Assembly (NCBI GenBank): GCA_032718865.1
Contig: JALUTQ010000033.1
Span: 124,001 to 188,000, forward strand
Direction: 5' to 3'
Length of the DNA: 64,000 nucleotides
From: Tilletia caries
Taxonomy: Eukaryota; Basidiomycota; Exobasidiomycetes; Tilletiales; Tilletiaceae
Position numbers and translations under genes: made by a program. This document shows positions 56,934 through 64,000 of the stretch, piece after piece (position 1 is the first letter of the stretch; every line of letters begins with the position of its first letter). The notes under the pieces are model-generated. The model did not search any database and was not told the DNA's origin. It saw nothing but the letters and a program-made list of their open reading frames with translations.

Positions 56934-58275
56934 TCAGCGACCGGCGAGCTTGGACATGACGGAGTCGAGCTTGACATTAACCGTGGAAAGGAGCGCCAGG
57001 ATATTGTCGATGCGAGACTCAAGGAGCGTAAAGCGGGCGGTCTGAAGCTCCATGTCCCGCTCGCACTGCTTGGACTTCAGCTCCAGTTCCTGCGCTCGTA
57101 CGTCCAGCTTGCGCCGCTTCGTTTGCTCTCGCTCCGCGATAATTGCTGCCCTTTCCTCAGTCGATCGCTGCGTCAGGTCCTCGATCGCGCTGTCGATGAT
57201 GCTGCTTGTGCTGGGTTTGGCGCGACCTTTTTCCTTTGTCGTGGGTCCGGCTCGTCTTGATACCACCTCGACGGGCGCTAGAGGAAGCGCGGCTTGAGGA
57301 TGCGTTGGAGTCGTGGGCACTGACAGCAGACGCACGCATTCCGTCGGACGATGACTGAGCCGCAAGGCGCTCGAGACCAGGCAGAGAAGATCCGGAGCGG
57401 TTCCCTATGCGAGGAGTTTGGAAGGACTGAGAGTCGCGTGCCACAGAAGCGTCGTCGTCATCCAGTTCATCGAAGTTGTCTTCATGTCCGAGAAGTCGGC
57501 GCGCGCGTGAGTATTGCGACAGACCAGCCAGATCGTCGTCATCGTCGTTCGAATCCCCGTTCTCAGATTCGTCCATATCTTCGTCGTCCTCGGCTTCGCC
57601 GCCCTGTGTGTCGATCTCGCCGGCTCCTGTGACGACTATGTCCGGATCAGACGAAGCTCTGTCCTTCATCATTTCGTGCATCAGGTCCCACCACGGCACG
57701 CGCTTGAGAAGGATCTCCCGCTGAGTCTTGACATGGCCGTCCCTCATCTCCGACAGGAGAAGTCCCTTGCCCGTTTCGCTCATCGCTTGTAGCTCGGAGT
57801 TGTACTTCTTGACCAAGCCGGTGATCTTGGCGCGAATCTGGTCGGGATCTTTGGCCTCATCTTCGGCGAAGATCTCCTTCGAAATGGCCCGCAGCATGGT
57901 GTTGCCTTTCATCTTGAGGTTGGCGTCCAGTTTGCTCTTGCTGTGGCCGGGAAGGAAGGAGGTCTGGTAGGCGGGGTTGTCCTTAATCAGCCGAACGAGG
58001 TGTACGGTCTCTTCTACGGTCCATTGTCGATGCGGACGCGCGGAGCCTACTGGACGTTGACGTTTGCCGGTGCCTGCATGCACGAGGCCCGGAGACGAGG
58101 AGTGAACTTGCGACTGGGACATTGAAGTCGAGGTGGATTGAGAATGAGCAGGGCCCGTCGATTGCGAAGAGTCTAGCTCGATCGGATTGGCCAGGGAGCT
58201 GCCAATGCCCCCTGCCGAGTAGACCATGATCGAATCGTGCTTTGGATGGGCTGACGGGCAGGAAACGAGACTCAA
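56934..58275 (-). pseudogene. Harbinger accessory DNA-binding protein (Myb/SANT-like), frameshifted
   Basis: From ATG 58275, or more likely 58227 (MVYSAGGIGSS), the frame has a Ser-rich N-terminus and then a SANT/Myb-like helical domain at about 85-200 (HRQWTVEETVHLVRLIKDN, RVPWWDLMHEMMK) and a long acidic stretch. Near 57235 (an A5 run) coding potential shifts to another phase that ends in a coiled-coil (RAAIIAEREQTKRRKLDV to VMSKLAGR, stop 56934-56936). PIF/Harbinger elements need such a protein to bring the transposase to DNA in the nucleus. The shift is either a mutation or a homopolymer read error. Confidence 0.75.
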
Positions 58276-58794
58276 GAGGCGTCTAGCTGTGAAGATGCAA
58301 GAGAAACAGGGGAATGAGAGGTAACTGTAGAGGCTTGAGAAGAGGAGGTATTGAACTCACTGTGATTCTTGGACGTTGCCTTCTTATCGTGCACCTGCTG
58401 GACGCGCACCCCGAGGAAGCGAAGATCTTGACCGACGTCGACGATCGTCGAAGGAACCAGAAGAGTATGTTGGAAGCTGATAGAATGTCATGGATGCAGG
58501 AAGAAGATGAGGAAGATGGACGCGGTGCAGCCGGTTGACGTGAAGTACGATGAAGATGAAGTGTGCCAAAATGGCGGTCCGATCAGCGTTTGGCACACAC
58601 GACAAACTTGACGTACTCAATTAGGGGAGACGCCGAAACGCCGACAAAGACCTCATCTCCCACGATATCTCCGAAGTACGTTTTCGTACTTCATTTTCTC
58701 GCGAAACCCCCTAATAAAATTTTCTTCGCTCTCCTTGCTTCCTCCACTTTCTCTCAAGGCTCAGCATTCCGCTTGCGTGCGCAGAACTAACAAG

Positions 58795-58901
58795 TGTGTG
58801 CTAGTGGTCTGTGCGTATTTCCAGAGGTTTCCACCGCCCACGCCGTGTGAGAGTCCGGCGCCATATGAGATTTCCATACCATTCGCCGATGGTCTCCAAC
58901 A
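58795..58901 (-). repeat. 5' LTR of the copia element, right part (107 bp)
   Basis: Identical to 49500-49606; ends TCCAACA, followed by the target duplication CGTAC. Confidence 0.95.
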
Positions 58902-59125
58902 CGTACGATCCATCATCCATGATTCTCGAGCAGTCGAAGCTCATCACAGCGTACTCGATACCTATGACAATGGGAGCTCGCTCCATAAGGTGAGTTACCT
59001 TTCTCTCTTGACTATGCCACACCTTGACCATCATTGCACCAATCTTCCTCTTTCTTCGAGAACGCATCGACAAGGGCGGCATCCGTCTGAAGGCACAGAC
59101 CTACGGTCCTCACTACAACACGAAG

Positions 59126-59296
59126 ATGTGCACACGAGTATCTGTTTGGCACGTCTGCAGCTCGTGCGGCTCGCGTCTGAATTATCGAGAGGTACTATTT
59201 CGATCTTGCGGCTCGAGGAGTTGCACGGAGACAATAGACGCAGAAGACGAGGAGGTGGACGGCGACGACTACTGCGACGGGTGCTCCTCGGATTAA
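59126..59296 (+). CDS. Small Cys-rich zinc-ribbon-like protein (family member, 56 aa)
   Basis: Cysteines are at 2, 11, 14, 28, 33, 50 and 53 (CSSC, CGSRSC, CDGC), an acidic linker (DAEDEEVDGDD) and a short tail (SSD). An upstream in-frame ATG (59024) would add 34 residues, but the Met-Cys rule fixes 59126. No TATA box lies in the 220 bp before the ATG. That DNA ends at the right edge of the copia element (58906), so the original promoter may now be 9.6 kb away, left of 49338. A possible leader intron (GTGAGT at about 58991) precedes the ATG. It is convergent with the next family gene. Confidence 0.85.
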   Translation: MCTRVSVWHVCSSCGSRLNYREVLFRSCGSRSCTETIDAEDEEVDGDDYCDGCSSD

Positions 59297-59560
59297 GTTG
59301 TGGGGCTTCGTCGAGGCGCAACGTGTGAGTGATGGCCAAGGGCGAAAGTTGAGGATGAGACGCCAGGCTAACCGTGCTCTGGAAGATCCTCCAGCTTTTT
59401 GAAGACTTCGCTACTTCGACAAGCCTGGAGGCATCCTGGTGGCGATCGTCGGACAAGGTGCGGAGCGAGGGAAGAAGCGCAACGGACGCCATTGGTCAGA
59501 AGCGTGTCGTCGATCAAAGCATTCGAGTTCGTCCCGAAAACGGCTTCCACTCACAGCAGG

Positions 59561-59761
59561 TCATGAGTATTGCCGCGCGATCTCGCAGACCGAACACATC
59601 ACTTCGGTGCCTTCGATCTTTCTGATGTCGTCGACGAAGCGATCATGAACGTCCATGCGTTTGCATCTGTCGTCGTCGCACGTCTCGGGTTCCTTATGCC
59701 AGTCGTAGAGGAAGCGACCGCAGTCGGGGCAGTGAATTTGGAGGACTTCGCGGCGGCACAT
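59561..59761 (-). CDS. Small Cys-rich zinc-ribbon-like protein (family member, 66 aa)
   Basis: Cysteines are at 2, 11, 14, 28, 33, 56 and 59 (CPDC, CDDDRC, CSVC); the linker between the last two pairs is the longest in the family. The frame is open further upstream to 59983, but Met-Cys at 59761 fits the family. Its start (CRREVLQIHCPDCGRFLYDW) is visibly related to the copy at 61756 (CHLQILEVHCNMCKRYLYKW), and the DNA just upstream of both starts is also similar. They are therefore the youngest pair in the window. No clear TATA box. Confidence 0.88.
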   Translation of the reverse strand: MCRREVLQIHCPDCGRFLYDWHKEPETCDDDRCKRMDVHDRFVDDIRKIEGTEVMCSVCEIARQYS

Positions 59762-60778
59762 GAGGATTGAGGTTTGAGGCTTGAGGCTTGAGGCGCGAAG
59801 AAACTTTGGGAAAGCCGTGCAGTAAGAAGGTTTGTTCTGTGAGAAAGGAGGTACTGTGGGCCAGTCATTCTTCACGTTCACCCGCCTTATCAACCCAACA
59901 GGGTCCTTCGACACAGCATCCTCTTGACAATTCAGCGATTGGACCTGGACACGTCTCCTTCTAAGAGCATACTGCTGGCACAATACTCAAGATTGATTGA
60001 TGGCAGAATGGCGTCGCTCGCGCTTATGAATACATTCGCTATTAGCACTACGACTCTTGTCCAGTCTATCGATTTTGCAGAGATGCCCTCTTGATTTATG
60101 TACTCGCTCGTAGGTACCAAGTTAAATGTGGGCTCGTAATTGCGCTTCTTGTACCACATCGTGCAATGCAGAGCTGGTTATCCGGGACTTACACAAAGAT
60201 AGAAGCCGGCTGGGCACGGACACAGGCGGTCTGAGCGCCAGAGTATTGATATTTTTCGGCGCTAGCGTCGTTTTCTTTGTTCAAGAGGCCGGGCATGTAT
60301 AGCCTTCTCAAGAGTTACGTTGTGGCGGTGACGGCTGCGATGACTTCGTGACACAGATAAGCACGTTAATTCCCATCCCAAGAGCAAGGTGGTGCTAGGT
60401 TCTTACTTCATTCAGTGAGTAATTGAGACATGTCCAAAGCTCACGATTTGCTGCGATGTCCAGAAAGCTGGGCCCTAACGAAATACATCTGGAACGTGGC
60501 TGCTTGTGCACGGAGCGAGATGACTTGCGGCGAATGATCCTTCGGTTGGGGCGAGTTTGGGAAGAAGCGCCTGCATGACGTGCAAAGTGGGTATGCGGAT
60601 CTGGCTACATATCTGATCCTGTTAGAGTCATATTCTTGTCAGCCAGCGATATCCGTCCGGCATAGCAACCGCCATCGGACCTGCTACGGTATTATCCCAA
60701 TCTCTTTCGCCAGCTCCCTTCGAGAAGGGGACACGTCCCGTTCGACCGAGAGCCGGCTTTGCGGACTTGTTTGCACCA
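59762..60778. other. No gene recognised
   Basis: A short GGTTTGAGGCTTGAGGC repeat near 59767 adjoins the Cys-family ATG. The rest has only small random frames. Confidence 0.35.
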
Positions 60779-61300
60779 CATCGCCTGGCTAGGCGCGACG
60801 GCCATTCCAGCTTCGGATCTGGACGGACGCAAGCTTGCCGATTTCCATGGTGTCGGTGAATCGCATCAGAACGTAGAAGACGGACGGTTGTAAAGCTGAA
60901 GATGAAGCAAGGGACGTTCTGGAAGACAGAGGGACATCGTCCCTGAGAACGGCGCGGCCAACGCTGATGCTGCGAGGCTCGCTTCGGTGATCGACAAAAC
61001 TGTGGATATGGCCGAGAAGCTGTTCGGACCGGACGACTTCGAGGAAGATTCAGGGAGGACTGCAACCACTCTCAAGGCTCGCTCACCCCTCTCTCCATCT
61101 CAGACGCCGATGTCGATGTCAGTGTCAGACACTGCCTCGTTCGAGTTCAACCTGCAGCATCCTTTCCATCTTGGCTGATCAGGAGCCTCCATGGCGGCCC
61201 TCGAGGTTGACTTGACACCGACCTGGGCGAGCTGATGCCTGTCCAGCGAAGGAGCCTCTGCCAGCACGCTCGGCTCCATCCTGCAGCATGGCTTCGACCA
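60779..61300 (+). pseudogene. Partial duplicate of the 43961-48290 gene
   Basis: It aligns with about 46915-47405 of the large gene: IPASDLDGRKL, ARLASVIDKTVDMAEKLFG, then FEFNLQHPFHLG and ALEVDLTPTWAS. It is broken by an early TAA at about 60891, a phase change, TGA after HLG where the gene has Cys, and a further TGA at about 61231. A small insertion adds residues in LSPSQTPMSMSVSD. Both ends are lost. Confidence 0.88.
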
Positions 61301-61579
61301 CGGTCAACACCTCCAATACTACGGTCTGCTCACAAGTCTCAATCGCGTTCACCTGTACGAAGACAAACTTGTTCGTCGATCGATTGCGGGTTGATCGGCA
61401 GGTAGTCGGGTGTCACTGCCACAAACATGGTCCTTGTCAGGGATGAGGTGGCTGGGTAACTTCTCTTTTGACGGGAAAAGATGGGACCTTAGAGAAGGCA
61501 AATGATCAGTCAGGAACTTGACATTAACCAACGCTACAGGAAGCGATACTTACCGATGACGGGTCCCACTCGTAGCAAA
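61301..61579. other. No gene recognised
   Basis: Short flank between the pseudogene and the next Cys-family gene; nothing seen. Confidence 0.35.
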
Positions 61580-61756
61580 TCATCGATTCTTGCAGGCCGA
61601 ACATAATTCTCCGTTGTTGTCGACCCTGTGATACGTTTTGCGCATGCCGGGGCAATCTTCATCGTCCTCATCGCACAGCTCAGGCTCCGAGCTCCACTTG
61701 TAGAGGTAGCGTTTGCACATATTGCAGTGAACTTCGAGGATCTGTAGATGGCACAT
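61580..61756 (-). CDS. Small Cys-rich zinc-ribbon-like protein (family member, 58 aa)
   Basis: Cysteines are at 2, 11, 14, 28, 35, 52 and 55 (CNMC, CDEDDEDC, CSAC), ending KNR. Closest relative is the gene at 59761. A TATA-like AATAAAAGG lies 84-93 nt upstream on the same strand (61849-61840). The upstream block 61829-61893 recurs at 10698-10762 without a gene. A further in-frame ATG at 61825 is discounted by the Met-Cys rule. No signal peptide; function unknown. Confidence 0.88.
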   Translation of the reverse strand: MCHLQILEVHCNMCKRYLYKWSSEPELCDEDDEDCPGMRKTYHRVDNNGELCSACKNR

Positions 61757-61839
61757 GAGAATTGAGCCTTGGGGCGAGGTGGTGAAGGTAGTGATTCGAT
61801 GCTTGGTAAGGAAGGGGATACTCATGGTCGACGTCCCGA

Positions 61840-61849
61840 CCTTTTATTC
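61840..61849 (-). promoter_or_regulatory. TATA-like box of the 61580-61756 gene
   Basis: Minus-strand AGAATAAAAG lies 84-93 nt upstream of the ATG. Confidence 0.55.
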
Positions 61850-62002
61850 TTTATCACTCCATCGCAAAGATTGCACCTTGACACACTACCTGATTCTAAT
61901 CTATAAAGTCCAATCGGCCTCGCACAATGCAGAGTACTCCCGGAAGGGCTCGACGAGCTCGGCAATGATATCATAGGCGTCGTTGCATGTTTCCAAGAGT
62001 AA

Positions 62003-62352
62003 TTGATAGTCTTGCGCGGGAGTAAGCGGGACGCAGAGCCTTGCGAGGGAAGTGGAGGTGCAAGGAGAGCGGAATAGAAATGATGAGAACGAGACACGAC
62101 TGACGTGGCGAGTGACCATCACTTCGCTCGACTTGCTCGCTACGCTCTGTTCAAGGACCCACCCACCTCCCCGGGTCCTCCCCATTTGCGTCTGCGTCGC
62201 CCCAACGCTCCGGGTCAGACTGCATCGACGTGCGAGCGGGAACGCTCTTACCCAACCCTCACTGCACACGCTGTGCATAGGCGCATGTATCCAGACCAGA
62301 ACCAGTTACAATTAGAAACGTTACACGTGGCCACATCACTGAGCGAGCAAGG
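62003..62352 (-). mobile_element. Full-length tRNA-derived SINE (350 bp)
   Basis: On the minus strand it starts CCTTGCTCGCTCAGTGATG and ends GCGCAAGACTATCAA. It has the tRNA-like head, the GGGGAGGACCCGGGGAGGTG core and the CTTGCACCTCCACTTCCC tail in one unbroken unit. It shows that the two flanking halves of the 4.3-kb and 27.9-35.7-kb elements belong to one repeat. It sits at the edge of the 62.35-64.0-kb repeat. Confidence 0.85.
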
Positions 62353-64000
62353 CTGCGCGATCGCGCGATCAGTGATCAGTTGTATAAAACAGATTTCCCA
62401 GCCCAAGTACCAATCACGCATCCCTGCGAGGCGAACCAAACAGATTGACAATATACGCTCTACGCCCCCCTTGCGTGATGTAAAACAGAACGTCTCATTG
62501 CATACTGCACCAACTCGGATGTTTCCAGCCGCAAACGTTCTGAACTTCCTCGCTTGGTGGTCCCACATTCAATTCCGTCCGAGCGTCCAGATAGCAAGCG
62601 AGGAGAGTGGAGGCTTTAGAACGACTTTTGTTCCCAAGAGGCCTGCCTTGAGACAGATATAGATGCTGCGGTAGCGGCTTACCCTGCCGAGGGTCTGTGC
62701 CGCGCGAGACTGGGGTTTTCACGGACGTCCGGAACGCCCTGACCTTTTGCCGCATTGCTCACGGTCATATCCCATACTTCTCCCACGCTATCACTCCGAA
62801 GCTATGAGCTGGCGCTGCACGGACTGCCTGCCTTGAGAACAGCGTCCAAGTGGCGTGCACATCCAGATTTACACGGGAAGGAAGGTTGCTGCGTTGACGC
62901 TATGCTCGAGACTATGATTCTCGTCGAACGTTCATACTCAATGCTGTCCGGGCTGTCGATGCTCCCGTCTGCTCTCCACTGTTCTTCATCATCATAAGCT
63001 CATCTATCGCAAGTGATGAGGTCTGAAGCCTGAAGCTCTGAAGCTGTACAGAGGGTATGCTTGAAGCTGCCTTTGTCGGCGAGCTTCCTTTGTTATGTGG
63101 GATGCTCAAGACGAGTGTGACCGTATGATGTACACCGCAACGAGTTGAGTCAGGCGGTATTTTTTCCTTACTGGTCGCCATCCACACCCTCTTCTCTCTC
63201 TCCATCAAATTCAGACTCGGACTTGTCCTCCTCGAATCGAACTCGTCGCTCAGTCATGCCATTGACATCCTTTCCTCTGTTCCCATCTCCAAACGATCTT
63301 GCTTCACAGTAGTGTGTACTTGCCCCATCTGCTAAATAGGTGTCTCTGAGGAAGAAGGCCGAGTCCTCTACCCATGTCTGTTGGGATCCCGGGCCTGAGG
63401 ATGTCTGTTAGTGTCGTGCCTCTGTTGAACCCTGAACCCGAACTTGGAGTGCCAATGGTCTGGTGCACAAGTTGCAAGCTAAGCGCTCAGCTTGCGCTTT
63501 CTCATACCTACTTTTTGCACGCCCTCACGCCGCCTCACTCCTCCTGATGCCAACCTCCATTCGCGCTGACATTCATTCTCTGACAGCTTCAGTCCCATCC
63601 CTGGCACCTGAAGCCGGACAGCCGACCATCGCAGTGGCTGATTGATCCGTGACAGATTCTTGGTTGAGAAGCCTGTCCACGTCATGCCTCCTCTGGAGCC
63701 ATGAGTGCACCTTGACACATCCTCCGACACAGCTCTTCTGCTCTCCTTCTCCACACTTTTGAATGCAGGTGCTCAGCCGACCCACGGACCCTCAGATCCA
63801 CGGACCCTCAGATCCACGGACCCAGCGCTCGGACCTTCTGGCCGCTGGTTAGCGCTTCCAGCCTTCGGCGCCGCAAGTCTTTCCTTCCCCTTACAGTTTT
63901 CTGCACCCGGATTTCCAGGCTTCTTTCATCCATACCCGCACTTCAGCACCATGGTCGCCTCTTCTAGCTATACACTGCATGCCATCGGACGAAGCGACAG
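62353..64000 (-). repeat. Unclassified 1.7-kb repeat (copy B, inverted), cut by window end
   Basis: Reverse complement of 14243-15926 with high identity. It includes the frame beginning MMEREKRVWMATSKEK at 63208 that mirrors 15080. It has a three-fold CCACGGACCCTCAGAT micro-duplication near 63780-63820 and lacks about 80 bp near the right end. It continues beyond the window. Confidence 0.85.

Larger units (their letters stand above)
54821..58711 (+). mobile_element. PIF/Harbinger DNA transposon (3.9 kb)
   Basis: TAA is duplicated at 54818-54820 and 58712-58714. Ends are GGGGTTTCG and CGAAACCCC(C). The two genes face each other: a DDE transposase rightward and a DNA-binding protein leftward. 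The 3-bp TAA duplication, G-rich TIR and two-gene layout are the PIF/Harbinger signature. Confidence 0.93.
54575..58794 (+). mobile_element. tRNA-derived SINE inserted in the copia LTR, itself split by Harbinger
   Basis: SINE sequence is 54575-54820 and 58715-58794, about 325 bp once the Harbinger is removed. The head contains a tRNA-like block (about 54622-54690): GGTTGGGTTAGAGCAC resembles a D arm, and GTCGGTGCAAGTCCGAC forms a 5-bp stem with a 7-nt loop like a TpsiC arm with a B-box-like GGTGCAAGTCC. The start CCTTGYTCGCTCAGT is shared with the copies at 4317, 35663 and 62352. No clear target duplication. Confidence 0.8.
49343..58901 (-). mobile_element. Ty1/copia LTR retrotransposon with nested SINE and Harbinger
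   Basis: LTRs begin TGTTGGA and end TCCAACA. The left LTR is 49343-49606; the right LTR is split into 54418-54574 and 58795-58901. A perfect 5-bp target duplication CGTAC lies at 49338-49342 and 58902-58906. The gag-pol gene runs leftward. A purine tract (GGTGGGAG, minus strand, 49614-49607) adjoins the left (3') LTR. Domain order protease-integrase-RT-RNase H places it in Ty1/copia (Pseudoviridae-type). Confidence 0.95.

Noticed and set aside
1..64000. CRISPR arrays, bacterial operons, ribosome binding sites, rRNA
   Set aside because: The introns, gene types and transposons are eukaryotic. The tandem repeats present lack spacer structure, and no rRNA-like sequence was seen.

Overview
The window is fungal nuclear DNA, most likely from a basidiomycete. 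Protein genes carry many short GT-AG introns (about 45-90 nt) with CTGAC/CTAAC-like branch sites. There is a 20S proteasome alpha subunit, a secreted lipase of the Candida antarctica lipase A type, and a fungal mix of transposons: a Ty1/copia element, a PIF/Harbinger element, a tyrosine-recombinase (DIRS-like) retroelement, tRNA-derived SINEs and MITEs. The species cannot be named from the sequence. I saw no tRNA, rRNA or CRISPR.

Layout. 1-26 kb is an accessory region rich in repeats. It holds most members of a family of tiny intronless proteins (55-75 aa) built on one pattern: Met-Cys, 8 residues, C-x2-C, about 13 residues, C-x4/5/6-C, 14-22 residues, C-x2-C, usually an acidic end. Two full-length paralogous APH-fold kinase-like genes lie here (8.4-9.9 and 21.2-22.7 kb), plus a relic of the nuclear exportin CSE1 (18.0-18.6 kb). 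27.9-35.7 kb is a decayed DIRS-like element (gag, RT-RNase H, tyrosine recombinase) bounded by two halves of a SINE and cut by two nested MITEs. 36.6-48.3 kb is a conserved gene island: secretory lipase, proteasome alpha6/PSMA1, and a 1,419-aa disordered protein. 49.3-58.9 kb is one young copia element with 264-bp identical LTRs and a perfect 5-bp target duplication. Its right LTR carries a SINE, and that SINE carries a Harbinger element. 59-64 kb returns to accessory DNA: three more Cys-family genes, a broken duplicate of part of the 1,419-aa gene, a full SINE, and an inverted copy of a 1.7-kb repeat also present at 14.2-15.9 kb.

The candidate new system is the small Cys-protein family. Eleven well-preserved copies, one diverged copy and probable relics lie in the repeat-rich parts and none in the conserved island. 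Seven or eight have a TATA-like box 55-115 nt before the ATG. The Cys positions are almost fixed while the rest varies strongly. The pattern suggests small intracellular zinc-binding proteins under birth-and-death evolution. The two kinase-like genes sharing this territory both lack the catalytic aspartates of the APH fold, so they look like pseudokinases.
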